Translations under genes and position numbers: made by a program
Origin: Taklimakanibacter albus
Lineage (GTDB): Bacteria; Pseudomonadota; Alphaproteobacteria; Rhizobiales; Aestuariivirgaceae
NCBI RefSeq assembly: GCF_016595235.1
Contig: NZ_JAENHL010000008.1
Span: forward strand, 2,036,866-2,100,865
Direction: 5' to 3'
DNA: 64,000 nt
In this document: positions 27,523 through 36,882 of the stretch, piece by piece
Layout of the letters: each line of letters opens with the position of its first letter
Numbering within the stretch: the first letter of the stretch is position 1
Notes under the pieces: model-generated
What the model was told of the DNA's origin: nothing
The model's database searches: none
Seen by the model: the letters and a program-made list of their open reading frames with translations, nothing else

Positions 27523-28526
27523 AGCTTGCATCGCTGAAGGATGGCAGCCGCGACGGCAAGCTCGTCGTCGTCTCACGCGATCTGACACGCGCCACCGAGG
27601 CCTTCAACATCGCCCCCACTCTCCAAAGAGCGCTGGATGATTGGGACCGGGTGGCGCCCAGGCTGACCGATCTCGCCGAGCAGCTCGAGCATGGGTCGGT
27701 GCCGTCCTTCCGTTTCCATGAACACGAATGCGCATCGCCCTTGCCGCGCGCGTTTCAATGGGCCGACGGTTCGGCCTATGTGAATCACGTCGAACTGGTG
27801 CGCAAGGCACGCGGCGCCGAGATGCCGGACAGCTTCTGGACCGATCCCTTGATGTATCAGGGCGGCTCGGATTCTTTCTTAGGCCCGCGTGATCCGATCA
27901 CCATGGCGGACGAGGCCTGGGGCATCGACATGGAAGGCGAGGTCGCCGTGGTGACGGGCGATGTGCCGATGGGCATCTCGTCAAGCGACGCCCGCGCGCG
28001 CATCAGGCTCGTGCTGCTGGTCAATGACGTGTCGCTGCGTGGCCTGATCCCGGCTGAACTTGCAAAAGGCTTCGGCTTCTTCCAGTCGAAGCCCTCCTCC
28101 GCCTTCTCGCCGGTGGCGGTGACGCCCGATGAGCTGGGTGATGCGTGGGATGGGGCCAAACTCCACCTGCCGCTCCATGTCGATCTCAACGGCAAACCTT
28201 TCGGGCGCGTCGAGGCAGGTGAGGACATGACGTTCGATTTCGGCCAGCTCATCGCGCATGCGGCCAAGACGCGGCCACTTTGCGCCGGCTCGATCATCGG
28301 CTCGGGCACGGTGTCGAACAAGGATCCGGAGGGCCGGCGCGGTCATTCCTGCATCGCCGAATTGCGTATGATCGAGATGATCCGCGACGGGAAACCCAAT
28401 ACGCCCTTCCTGCGCTTCGGCGATGAGGTCCGGATCGAGATGATGGATCGAAGCGGCCATTCGATCTTCGGCGCGATCGCGCAGAAGGTGGAGGCGCCTC
28501 TGGCCCTTTCGACAAAAACTTTGTAA
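27519..28526 (+). CDS. fahA: Fumarylacetoacetate hydrolase (bacterial FAH)
   Basis: 335 residues of the FAH superfamily. Metal-binding and catalytic segments include the acidic [32 protein letters not shown] and [20 protein letters not shown]. It cleaves fumarylacetoacetate to fumarate and acetoacetate, the last step of tyrosine degradation. Its ATG overlaps the hmgA stop, and GGAG lies 5 nt upstream. The end of the gene also carries a CCTTTCGACA half-site that recurs in the dyad just downstream. Confidence 0.92.
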   Translation: MKLASLKDGSRDGKLVVVSRDLTRATEAFNIAPTLQRALDDWDRVAPRLTDLAEQLEHGSVPSFRFHEHECASPLPRAFQWADGSAYVNHVELVRKARGAEMPDSFWTDPLMYQGGSDSFLGPRDPITMADEAWGIDMEGEVAVVTGDVPMGISSSDARARIRLVLLVNDVSLRGLIPAELAKGFGFFQSKPSSAFSPVAVTPDELGDAWDGAKLHLPLHVDLNGKPFGRVEAGEDMTFDFGQLIAHAAKTRPLCAGSIIGSGTVSNKDPEGRRGHSCIAELRMIEMIRDGKPNTPFLRFGDEVRIEMMDRSGHSIFGAIAQKVEAPLALSTKTL

Positions 28527-28542
28527 AAAGACTTGCGGCCGA

Positions 28543-28575
28543 TCTCCTTTCGACATATTTATTGTCGAAAGGAGA
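28543..28575. promoter_or_regulatory. 33-bp dyad with 13-bp arms over the merR promoter and ribosome site
   Basis: TCTCCTTTCGACA and TGTCGAAAGGAGA are perfect arms around TATTTAT. The right arm contains the merR Shine-Dalgarno. A possible promoter is TTGCGG (28533) - 17 bp - TATTTA (28556), so the dyad covers the -10. A third half-site, CCTTTCGACA, lies at 28505-28514. In read-through RNA from fahA the arms would form a hairpin hiding the ribosome site. It is likely an autoregulatory operator. Confidence 0.7.
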
Positions 28576-28579
28576 CGCC

Positions 28580-28936
28580 GTGAATATCCGTGACCTCATC
28601 GCCGCGACCCACATCACCGAACGCCAGATCCGCTACCTGATTTCGGAGGGGTTCATGCCGCCGCCCGACGGCGGAAGGGCGAATGCCAGCTACGGCCAGC
28701 AGCATCTCGATGCCATCCACCGCTACAACCGCCTCCGCGAGCTGGGATTTCCGCCCGCCGCCATCAAGCTGATGCTGGAGGCCAAGGAAGGCATCCCCTT
28801 TCCGGTCACGCCCGACGTCACCCTCACCATCGCCCCCGGACTGCTCAAGAGCGGGACCGATCCCCGCCCCATCGTCGCGGCGGTCCAGGCGCTTCTCGAA
28901 GACCTTCTCAAGGAGAGTCCCGATGCCGATCGCTAG
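28580..28936 (+). CDS. Small MerR-family regulator paired with a VIT-VWA protein
   Basis: 118 residues starting at GTG 28580 (AAAGGAGA 5-6 nt upstream; TTG 28562 is in frame but inside the dyad). The MerR HTH reads VNIRDLIAATHITERQIRYLISEGFMPPP, followed by YGQQHLDAIHRYNRLRELGF. After residue 75 there is a short tail (PDVTLTIAPGLL..VAAVQALLEDLLKE) with no cysteines or known effector domain. It overlaps the VIT-VWA gene by 14 bp, so the two are translationally coupled. The signal sensed is unknown. Confidence 0.82.
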   Translation: MNIRDLIAATHITERQIRYLISEGFMPPPDGGRANASYGQQHLDAIHRYNRLRELGFPPAAIKLMLEAKEGIPFPVTPDVTLTIAPGLLKSGTDPRPIVAAVQALLEDLLKESPDADR

Positions 28937-30848
28937 CTCCGCCGTCCTCCATGATCCGCTGCAGATCTTTCTCGGGCGGCGCGCCGCCGCGCATCCCGTT
29001 CCGCTTTCCGGTACCGATTTCGATGTCGTCATCGACGGCGGCCTCGCCATCGTCACCACCACCCGCCTCTTCCGCAACACGGAAGAAAAACCGATCGAGG
29101 CCACCCTCACTTTTCCGATGCCGGTCCACGCGACGCTCTTCGATCTCCGGGTGAAGATCGCCGGCCGCGCGCTCATCGCCCGGGCGCAAATCCGCAACAA
29201 GGCGCGGTCGACCTATGAAGACGCCATCGAACGCGGCAAATCGGCGGTTCTCCACGAGGAAGTTCTGCGCGGCATCCATATGCTCTCGGTGGCCAATATT
29301 CCGGCCGGCGCGGAGATCGAGGTCAGGACGCAATGGGTCACGACACTTACCGTCGTTGCGGCCACGGGGCACTTACGCATCCCGGTCACCGTCGGCGATG
29401 TCTATGGCAGGTCGCCACTCGCCGAGTCGGATGATCTCAAAACCGGCGGCGCGCTTTTGTCCGGCACCCTCACGGTTCACGCCCCCGGCGCACAGGTTCG
29501 TCTCGCCGGCGGACCTCTCGCCGATGGAAGAGCGAAGCTTGTCCTGAACCGCCCGATCGATCTCGTCATCGATGGCTGGCGCTCAGGGACAGCGCGGGGA
29601 ACAGCCGCCGATGGCCGCGCCGTGTCTCTCGCGCTGCTGCCGGCGCCCGCACCGGACGCCTCCCTGAACATCGCCATCCTGGTGGATCATTCAGGCTCCA
29701 TGCGGGACCAGGTGCGCGCGGGCCGCGACGCCGCGAGCAAGCATGATCACGTCGTGGCGGCCCTGCGGAAGCTCGCCAATGGTCTGTCGCCCAACGATGC
29801 CGTCGATCTGTGGGAGTTCGACAGCCGCGTGCGCTGGGTCGGCACCGGCAGGCTCGGCCGGCTTATCGACCACCTCTCGGCGCCCGCGGGCGGAACGGAA
29901 ATCGGCGCGGCCCTCACGGCGGTGATCCAGGGATCTGTCGCCGACAGCATCCTGCTGATCACCGACGGCAAAAGCCACGCGCTCGACGTGCAGGAACTGG
30001 CCCGCATGGGTCGCCCGATCAGCGTCGTGCTGGTCGGGGAGGACAGTCTCGAGGCCAATGTCGGCCATCTCGCCGCGCTGACCGGCGGCGACATCTTCGT
30101 GAGCGGCGGCGCTGATCTCGACGACCTTCTCGCGGCTTCACTCGGCAGCCTTCGCGGTGCCGGCCGCCGGACGGACCCGACGACCTTCCGGCGCTCCGGC
30201 ATGATGGTGACGGTGAGCCATGACGTTTCTCCCACGGCCGGCGCGCCGGCCACCACGAGCCGCGCCGTGGCCGCCGCCGCGGCGAGCTTCCTGCTGCCGA
30301 CCTTGAACGAGGCCGAAGCGGCCGAGCTCGCCGAACGCGAAGGCCTCGTGTCGCATCTGACCAGCCTGGTCCTGGTCGATGAAGCCGGCGTCACACAGGA
30401 GATGCTGCCCGGCCAGCGGCCGGTCGGCCTGCCGGCGCCCGCTCTGGCCGAGTCCGTCATGGACTTCGCCGAGCTGATGGCGCCCGCACCCGCCATGCTC
30501 ATGCGCCGCCGCAGCGAGCGTGTCTCGACGAAGCTGGACCATCGGGAAACGACCAGAAGGCTCATCCTCAAGATGGACTGGGCGTCCGAGCCTGAGCGTC
30601 TTCTGGCCGGCGATCTCACGCAGCTTGCACCGGCGCTGCAGGAGGAGCTCAAGACACTGGCGCAGCGGGATGGCATGAAAGCGGCCGCCGCCGAGCTCGG
30701 CCTTACACCCTTGAAGTTGGTGATCGCTTTGCTCGCTTATCAGGCCGGCGAGGGCGGCGATCGCGCCGCCGCGCGCATCGCCCGCCGTTTGTTCGGGTTT
30801 ACCAGCGCGGAACGCATTCGCGCGCTCGCCGCCCTCATCCGCACGTGA
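28923..30848 (+). CDS. VIT and von Willebrand factor A domain protein
   Basis: 641 residues without a visible signal peptide. A VIT domain spans about 25-150 (VTTTRLFRNTEEKPIEATLT, then AIERGKSAVLHEEVLRG). A VWA domain spans about 248-400 with a complete MIDAS: DHSGSM (Asp255, Ser257, Ser259), Thr325 (GGTEIGAAL) and Asp348 (LITDGKSH). The C-terminal 200 residues are helical and lack a known domain. Such proteins bind partners through a metal, but bacterial VIT-VWA proteins have poorly known roles. AAGGAG precedes ATG. Confidence 0.85.
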   Translation: MPIASSAVLHDPLQIFLGRRAAAHPVPLSGTDFDVVIDGGLAIVTTTRLFRNTEEKPIEATLTFPMPVHATLFDLRVKIAGRALIARAQIRNKARSTYEDAIERGKSAVLHEEVLRGIHMLSVANIPAGAEIEVRTQWVTTLTVVAATGHLRIPVTVGDVYGRSPLAESDDLKTGGALLSGTLTVHAPGAQVRLAGGPLADGRAKLVLNRPIDLVIDGWRSGTARGTAADGRAVSLALLPAPAPDASLNIAILVDHSGSMRDQVRAGRDAASKHDHVVAALRKLANGLSPNDAVDLWEFDSRVRWVGTGRLGRLIDHLSAPAGGTEIGAALTAVIQGSVADSILLITDGKSHALDVQELARMGRPISVVLVGEDSLEANVGHLAALTGGDIFVSGGADLDDLLAASLGSLRGAGRRTDPTTFRRSGMMVTVSHDVSPTAGAPATTSRAVAAAAASFLLPTLNEAEAAELAEREGLVSHLTSLVLVDEAGVTQEMLPGQRPVGLPAPALAESVMDFAELMAPAPAMLMRRRSERVSTKLDHRETTRRLILKMDWASEPERLLAGDLTQLAPALQEELKTLAQRDGMKAAAAELGLTPLKLVIALLAYQAGEGGDRAAARIARRLFGFTSAERIRALAALIRT

Positions 30849-30858
30849 TCGTGTCAGG

Positions 30859-30891
30859 CTTTCCCTTCTGCCGGACGGGCAGAAGGGAAAG
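30859..30891. terminator. Bidirectional terminator hairpin
   Basis: CTTTCCCTTCTGCC and GGCAGAAGGGAAAG are perfect 14-bp arms around GGACG. It lies between the convergent VIT-VWA and sugar-binding protein genes, 10 bp past one stop and 12 bp from the other. No U-tract is present. Confidence 0.75.
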
Positions 30892-30903
30892 ACGCGGGAA
30901 GCC

Positions 30904-31875
30904 TTACAACAAGCCGTTGTCCTTCATGATCTGATCGGCATTTTCCTTCGTCACCGTCAGGGTGGGCAGCACGATCTTCTTTTCGATCTTCTCGCCATTG
31001 AGGAGCTTGATCGCCTGGCGCAGGCCTTCGGCGCCCGGTGTGGGATAGAGGAAGGTGGCCGCGAGCTCGCCATTGTGAACCCAGGTCACGCCTTCATTCG
31101 GCAGCGCGTCGACGCCGAGGAACTTGATCTCCTTCTCGCGCCCGACATCCTTGGCGGCGAGATAAGCGCCATAGGCCATGGGATCATTATGGCCATAGAC
31201 CATGTCGATCTTCTCATGATTGCGCAGAGCGGTGGCCATGACGTCATAGGCCGCCGCCTGTTTCCAGTCCGCCGATTGCTGGTCGAGCAGATTTTCGATG
31301 CCCTTCTCCTTGTCGGTGAATTCATGGAAGCCATTGTGGCGGTCATGCGAGGCCTGGGTGCCGAGGCCGCCCCAGATCTCGACCAGCTTGCCCTTGGCGG
31401 CGCCCGCACCACCCAGCAGCTTCACCGCATGCTCGCCGGCGGCGCGCCCGATCACCACATTGTCGCCGCCGATGAATTGCGCGTACCGGTCGGTCTCGAC
31501 ATTGCGGTCGAGCACGATGACCGGGATTTTCGCGTCGATCGCCTGCTCGACGACGCCGGTCAGCCCCGCCGATTCCTTGGGCGAGATGAGCAGCGCGTTG
31601 ATCTCCTGGCGGATGAGATTTTCGACATCTGCCACCTGCTTTTCGGTCTTGTCCTCGCCATCGGTGACGATGAGCTCGACTTCGGGGTGTTTCTTCGCCT
31701 CCGCCTCGATGTCCTTGTTGAACTGGACGCGCCAGGGCTCGATAGTGGTGACCTGCGAGAAGCCGATCTTCCACTTCGCCTGGGCCCGCGCGGGCGCAAA
31801 ACCCTGCGGCAGATAGAGGGCCAAGGGCGCCCCGGCCGCCAGCATCGACACTTTGATAAAGTCACGGCGTTTCAT
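30904..31875 (-). CDS. Sugar ABC transporter binding protein (CUT2), Tat signal
   Basis: 323 residues from ATG 31875 with GGAGGA 6 nt upstream. The N-terminus MKRRDFIKVSMLAAGAPLAL is a twin-arginine signal, unlike the Sec signals of the other binding proteins here, suggesting export in a folded state. The fold is ribose/galactofuranose type: KWKIGFSQVTTIEPWRVQFN, ALLISPKESAGLTGVV, VIVLDRNVETDRYAQF, YGHNDPMAYGAYLAA. It is the last gene of an ATPase-permease-binding protein operon. Confidence 0.88.
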   Translation of the reverse strand: MKRRDFIKVSMLAAGAPLALYLPQGFAPARAQAKWKIGFSQVTTIEPWRVQFNKDIEAEAKKHPEVELIVTDGEDKTEKQVADVENLIRQEINALLISPKESAGLTGVVEQAIDAKIPVIVLDRNVETDRYAQFIGGDNVVIGRAAGEHAVKLLGGAGAAKGKLVEIWGGLGTQASHDRHNGFHEFTDKEKGIENLLDQQSADWKQAAAYDVMATALRNHEKIDMVYGHNDPMAYGAYLAAKDVGREKEIKFLGVDALPNEGVTWVHNGELAATFLYPTPGAEGLRQAIKLLNGEKIEKKIVLPTLTVTKENADQIMKDNGLL

Positions 31876-31889
31876 GGGTCTTCCTCCTG

Positions 31890-33185
31890 TCATGACGATT
31901 TCTTGCCATTGTCCGGCTGCACCGCAGCCGACCCCGCTTGCGCCTTCCGGTCCTGGCTCTTCAGAGACCAGCGGCCGAACAGCCCGTCGAGATTGCGTTC
32001 CTGCACCAGCACGGTGACCACGATGATCAGACCCTTGAGCACGAGCTGGAGGTTGGAATTGATGTTGTGGAGCTGCAGGATATTGGAGAGCAGCCCGAAA
32101 ATGAGCACGCCGACGATGGTGCCGGCGATGCTGCCGCGCCCGCCCATCAGGCTGGTGCCGCCGATCACCACCGCGGCGATCGCATCGAGCTCGAGGCCCG
32201 AGCCGGCATCGGGTTTGCCCTGGCGATATTGCGCCACATAGAGGATGCCCGCGATCGACGCGAGCATGCCGGAAAAAGCATAGACGGCGATCTTGACGCG
32301 CTCGACCTTGACGCCCGACAGCCGCGTCGCCTCCTCATTGCCACCGATCGCATAGACATAACGGCCGAAGGCGGTGAAACGCAGAAGGGCGGCATAGATG
32401 ATCGCCGCAGCGATGAAGAAAAGGCCCGGCACCGGCGCCACGCCCCACAGCATGGAGCGCAGATTGTTGAAGTCGGCGGTGGCGTTGGAGCCCGGATAGA
32501 CCGGCAGCACGGCGCTGTTCTGGCCGGCGGTGAGACGCGCGATGCCGAGCGCCGCCACCATCATTGCGAGCGTCACGATGAAGGGCTGAAGCTTCCCGCG
32601 CACGATGATGACGCCGTTGAGCGCGCCGAGAAGAAGGCCCAATGCCGGCACCACGAGCAGCACGGCGATGACGCCGAATTTGGTCGAGACCTGGCTCGCG
32701 GCATAAAGCCCGGCGAGGATCGCCGCGATGGCGCCGGCGGCGAGTGGGATCCAGATGCGGCGCAAGGGATCGAGTGTCACGGTTTCATGATGGCCGACAG
32801 CCGCATCGCCGCGCGCCAGATTGGTGAAAACGAAGCGCGTCAATCCGGCGAAGATCATGAACGCCACGAAAGCCAGCGCCGGCACCGCCATGGTGGCCGC
32901 CGGCGTCCAGCCTTCCTGGGTGAGCAGCATGCCGGTGACGACGGAGGCGAAAGCCATCAGCGAGCCGACCGACAGATCGATGCCGGCGATGAGAATGACG
33001 GTGGTCATGCCGACGGCGGCAAGGCCGATGATCGACACCTGGCGCAGCACGTCGGTGAGATTGCCGTAAGAGAGAAAGATGTTCTTGCCGCTCGAGGTTT
33101 CGGGCGAGAACAACACGCCGATGGCGAAGATCAGCACGAGGCCCCAATAGAGCTTGGTCGCCGACAAAGTGCGCCACAACGTCAT
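31890..33185 (-). CDS. Sugar ABC transporter permease (CUT2), enlarged
   Basis: 431 residues, about 100 longer than usual for this family. CUT2 motifs are VILIAGIDLSVGSLMAFASV near residue 65, GGNEEATRLSGVKVERVK and AIAAVVIGGTSLMGGRG. The extra length is a hydrophilic loop plus added helices at about 115-175 (RGDAAVGHHETVTLDPLRR). Its start overlaps the ATPase stop (ATGA). Otherwise the protein looks intact, although its ATPase partner gene is interrupted. Confidence 0.86.
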   Translation of the reverse strand: MTLWRTLSATKLYWGLVLIFAIGVLFSPETSSGKNIFLSYGNLTDVLRQVSIIGLAAVGMTTVILIAGIDLSVGSLMAFASVVTGMLLTQEGWTPAATMAVPALAFVAFMIFAGLTRFVFTNLARGDAAVGHHETVTLDPLRRIWIPLAAGAIAAILAGLYAASQVSTKFGVIAVLLVVPALGLLLGALNGVIIVRGKLQPFIVTLAMMVAALGIARLTAGQNSAVLPVYPGSNATADFNNLRSMLWGVAPVPGLFFIAAAIIYAALLRFTAFGRYVYAIGGNEEATRLSGVKVERVKIAVYAFSGMLASIAGILYVAQYRQGKPDAGSGLELDAIAAVVIGGTSLMGGRGSIAGTIVGVLIFGLLSNILQLHNINSNLQLVLKGLIIVVTVLVQERNLDGLFGRWSLKSQDRKAQAGSAAVQPDNGKKSS

Positions 33186-34783
33186 GACGGCAGATCCTCC
33201 AGAGCCATGGTCGCATCGCGATGGCCGCGCGCGGCGAGGCGCATGATCGCCTCCTCGCTCGCTTGCGCGCGGCTGAGAATGCCTTGCGGACGCCCTTCGC
33301 TCATCACCAGGACGCGGTCCGACAGATGAAGTAATTCCGGCAGCTCCGAGCTCACCACGATGACGGCCAAACCATCGCGCGCCAGCCCTAAAATGAGGTC
33401 ATGGATCTCCTGCTTGGCACCGACGTCGATGCCGCGCGTCGGCTCGTCGAGCAGCAGCACCCGCGGCCGCGTCTCCAGCCATTTGCCGAGCACGATCTTC
33501 TGCTGATTGCCGCCGGACAAAGTGGCGCTCTTCTGCCGCGGACTGCGGCAGGCAATGGCGAGATTGCGGATCTGACGCGTGGCGGCCAGTTCTTCGCGCG
33601 TCACGCGTCTGAAGCCGAAACGTGACAGCTCGGCGAAAGACGGCAAAGCGATATTGTCCGATATCGTATCGGCGAGAACGAGGCCCTTGAGCTAGCGGTC
33701 TTCCGGCACGAAAGCGAGACCCAGGGCCCGCGCCCGCTGCGGCGAGGCGATGACAACCGGCTTGCCGGCGAGCCTGATCTCACCACCGCTCTGTCCGCTG
33801 CCTGCGCCGAAGATCGTCTCGAGAATCTCGGTGCGGCCGGAGCCCAACAAGCCGCCAATGCCGAAGATCTCGCCTGGCCTGACGGCAAAGCTGACATTGT
33901 CGATGACACGTTTGGCGCCGCGCCGCGTCATGACGTCGAGCCACAGGCCCTTCACCGCCAGGACAGGCTCTTCCGCTTTGATCTCATGGAGCTGGCGCGC
34001 CGAGGTCACCTCGCGGCCGACCATGGCGGTGATGATGCTCGCGTGGGTGAGATCCTCTATTGGAGCAGTGAGGACATGGCGTCCGTCGCGCAGGATCATG
34101 ACCTGATCGGCGAGCGCCATGATCTCGTCCATGCGATGCGAGATATAAATGACGGCCACGCCTTCCGCGGCGAGGCGGCGGACGATGGCGAACAACGTCT
34201 CGGTCTCGCCGGGCGACAATGCCGATGTCGGCTCATCCATGATCAGGATGCGGGCGCCGACCGAAATCGCCTTGGCGATCTCGACGAGCTGCTGCTCGCC
34301 GATGCGCAGCCGGCCGAGCTGCGCCGCGGGATCGATGCGGATGCCGAGCTCGACCAGGAGCTTGCCGGCGGCGGCGCTAAGCGCCTTGCGGTCGACCAGC
34401 AGGCCGAAGCGCATCGGCTCGCGGCCGAGATAGATATTTTCCGCGACGGTGAGCCCCGGAACGAGATTGAGCTCCTGATGGATGATGGCGATGCCGCGGC
34501 GCTCGGCGTCGCGCACGCCGGTGAAACGGACGGGCGCGCCCGACAGCGCGATCTCGCCGTCATATTCCTCATGGATGCCGGCGAGGATCTTCATCAGCGT
34601 CGACTTGCCGGCGCCGTTCTCGCCGACGACGGCGAGGATCTCGCCTGCCTTCAAGTCGAGCGACACATCCTGGAGCACGCGTGCCGGACCAAAACTCTTG
34701 CCGATGCGCCGGACGCGCAGGAGGCCGTCGGCCGCTTCCGCGCCGGCGGTCAGTATTTGCGCGGGCAGCGTGGACACCGGCAT
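33182..34783 (-). pseudogene. Sugar ABC transporter ATPase (CUT2) interrupted by an in-frame amber codon
   Basis: The frame from ATG 34783 reads 363 residues with an intact first NBD (GENGAGKST, RIGEQQLVEIAKA, ILIMDEPTSA) and the start of the second, then hits TAG at 33692-33694. The same frame continues to 33182 with [19 protein letters not shown] and VLLLDEPTRGIDVGAK. The stop replaces the Lys of the conserved VPEDRK, a single A-to-T change from AAG. No frameshift is needed. Either the gene is a recent pseudogene, the stop is suppressed, two polypeptides are made, or it is a sequencing error. Confidence 0.85.
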
Positions 34784-34995
34784 TCCACAAGATCATGCAA
34801 GTCCTGAAGGAAGCCGATCACCTCCGTCATTCCAGACCGGTGAGATCTGAAATGTTCGTGATCGGGACCCGAGGCCGGTTCCGCCACTTGTTCCTCCCGT
34901 CTGATCTGACTAATATTCTAGTTATATAGGATGTATCTCAAGGGACGGTTTGCCTGTCAAGATGCCGGCATGGCATACGGAACCTTGGGGATTGG

Positions 34996-35733
34996 GTGAG
35001 AGAGAACGTGGACGGCACGACAGCACGAGCGCGACGGAAGCTTGCCCCGAAGCTTGCGGCCCGCGATTCCGCCAGCGCCTCGGTGAGCGAGCGCATCTAT
35101 GTGGAGCTGAAGGCCGCCATCGTCGCCGGCACGCTGCCGCCGGGCGCCGCCATCGACAAGAACGACATCCGCGGGCGCTTTCATGCCTCGCTTTCGCCCG
35201 TGACCGCCGCGATCAGCCGGCTCGGTTACGAGAAGCTGGTGGTCATCGAGCCGCAGCGCGGCTCCTTCGTGGCGCCGATCGTCTTCGACGACATCCTGCA
35301 ATTCATGGGGCTCCGTCGGGCGCTCGAAGTCGAAGCCGTGTGCGAGACGACGAAGAATCCACCACCCGATCTCGGGCAGCTTCTGGCGCGCAATCTCGCT
35401 TATCAGGAAGCGGCGCGCGGCGTCGCCGATCTCACCCGCTTCTACGAGCTCGATGTCGAATTCCATCGCGTCATCATCGAGGCGAGCGGCCTGTGGAAAT
35501 TCAACATGGTGCTGGACGAGATCCGCGCCCATCTCGACCGGGTGCGCCTGCTGATGCTGCCGGTGCGCGGCCGCATGGCGGGCACGCTCGATGAGCATCG
35601 CGCCATCGCCGCGGCGATCGCCTCACGCTCGGTTGCCAAGGCCGAGGACGCGATGCGCAAGCATCTCGAACGCGTGGACCAGGAATTCCGCAGCTTCGCC
35701 GCACAAAATCCGAAGCTGGTCAGGAAGGGGTAA
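34996..35733 (+). CDS. GntR-family regulator (FCD domain)
   Basis: 245 residues from GTG 34996 (GTG 35008 also possible). A winged HTH spans 30-95 (SVSERIYVELKAAIVAGTLP..LSPVTAAISRLGYEKLV) and the FCD helical domain follows, with ELDVEFHRVIIEASG and LDEHRAIAAAI carrying likely metal ligands. It is divergent from the second CUT2 operon across 212 bp, whose AT-rich part (34905-34935) holds the probable promoters. It likely regulates that operon in response to the imported sugar or its product. Confidence 0.85.
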   Translation: MRENVDGTTARARRKLAPKLAARDSASASVSERIYVELKAAIVAGTLPPGAAIDKNDIRGRFHASLSPVTAAISRLGYEKLVVIEPQRGSFVAPIVFDDILQFMGLRRALEVEAVCETTKNPPPDLGQLLARNLAYQEAARGVADLTRFYELDVEFHRVIIEASGLWKFNMVLDEIRAHLDRVRLLMLPVRGRMAGTLDEHRAIAAAIASRSVAKAEDAMRKHLERVDQEFRSFAAQNPKLVRKG

Positions 35734-35767
35734 GTACGTTCATCCTATCTCGCACGCGCCCTCCTCC

Positions 35768-35868
35768 CGTCATCCCGGCGAAAGCCGGGATCCAATAGGC
35801 CAGCGCAACCACGGCGAACGGCAGCCGGTTCTTTCTATTCAATGGATCCCGGCTTTCGCCGGGATGAC
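35768..35868. repeat. Composite family E repeat, left of the dha cluster
   Basis: Two inverted CCCGGCGAAAGCCGGG units enclose a 65-bp centre with CCGGTTCTTTC..AATGG. A close copy in the same orientation lies at 44245-44344, so the pair brackets the dha/ABC genes. A single unit is at 13055 and another composite at 56631. Confidence 0.75.
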
Positions 35869-35880
35869 AATATTGAGTGT

Positions 35881-36870
35881 CTACATCCCCCAGCGCAGGC
35901 CCGGCGTGTGCACCGGGGCGTCCCAGAAGGATATCATCTCCTCATCGAGCGCCGTCACCGTGAGCGAGCAGCCGGCCATGTCGAGCGAGGTCACATAGGA
36001 GCCGACCAGCGAGCGCGCGATCTTCACGCCGCGCCGCGCCAGGGCGCCGGCCGCGGCGTGATACATGAGATAGAGCTCCATCGCCGGCGTACCGCCGAAG
36101 CCATTGACGAACAGCAGAACGGGAGAGCTCTTCGCCGCCTCGAGATCGGCCAGGATGGCGACGATCATCTCCTCGGCGATGGCGTCGGCCGGCATCAGCT
36201 TCACGCGCCGCCGTCCCGGCTCGCCATGGATGCCGACGCCCATTTCCATCTCATCGTCGCCCAGCGAGAAAGTCGGTTTGCCGGCGGCGGGAACGGTGCA
36301 GCTGGTCAGCGCGATCCCCATCGAGCGTGAGCGCTTGTTGACCTTTTCGCCCAGGCTTTTCAGCGTCTGAAGATCCTGGCCCGTTTCCGCGGCGGCGCCG
36401 ACGATCTTCTCGACCACCAGCGTGCCGGCGACGCCACGCCGTCCCGTCGTATAGAGTGAATCTTCCACCGCGACATCGTCATTGGTGATGACGGTTTCGA
36501 TATCACGGCCGGCCATCTCCTTCGCCATCTCGAAATTCATGAGGTCGCCCTCATAGTTCTTGACGATGAAGAGAACCCCTGCGCCCTGGTCGACCGCTTC
36601 GGCGGCGGCGATCATCTGGTCGGGGGTCGGCGAGGTGAAGACCTGGCCCGGACAGGCCGCATCGAGCATGCCATGGCCGACGAAGCCGCCATGCAGCGGC
36701 TCATGGCCGGAGCCGCCGCCTGAAATCAGCGCCACCTTGCCGCCTTTCAGCGACTTGCGGCGGATGAATTTGCGCTCCTCGTCCAATTGCACCAGATCGG
36801 CGTGGGCTGCTGCGAAGCCGTCGAGGCTTTCGGCCAAAACATTCGCGACATCGTTGATGAGCTTCTTCAT
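35881..36870 (-). CDS. dhaK: Dihydroxyacetone kinase, substrate-binding subunit DhaK
   Basis: 329 residues. Substrate and catalytic residues of the E. coli protein are conserved: His56 (GGGSGHEPLHGG), Asp109 (NYEGDLMNF) and the covalent His215 (MGVGIHGEPGRRR). DhaK binds dihydroxyacetone through a hemiaminal to this His and receives phosphate from DhaL-ADP. ATG 36870 has GAGGGG at suitable spacing; ATG 36876 is closer to it. It is the last gene of the cluster, 12 nt after the EI gene. Confidence 0.95.
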   Translation of the reverse strand: MKKLINDVANVLAESLDGFAAAHADLVQLDEERKFIRRKSLKGGKVALISGGGSGHEPLHGGFVGHGMLDAACPGQVFTSPTPDQMIAAAEAVDQGAGVLFIVKNYEGDLMNFEMAKEMAGRDIETVITNDDVAVEDSLYTTGRRGVAGTLVVEKIVGAAAETGQDLQTLKSLGEKVNKRSRSMGIALTSCTVPAAGKPTFSLGDDEMEMGVGIHGEPGRRRVKLMPADAIAEEMIVAILADLEAAKSSPVLLFVNGFGGTPAMELYLMYHAAAGALARRGVKIARSLVGSYVTSLDMAGCSLTVTALDEEMISFWDAPVHTPGLRWGM

Positions 36871-36882
36871 CGGCATTTCCCC

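Noticed and set aside
28543..28575. Dyad considered as a terminator of hmgA-fahA
   Set aside because: There is no T run and the right arm contains the merR ribosome site and overlaps a -10, so an operator role is more likely. A secondary termination effect is not excluded.
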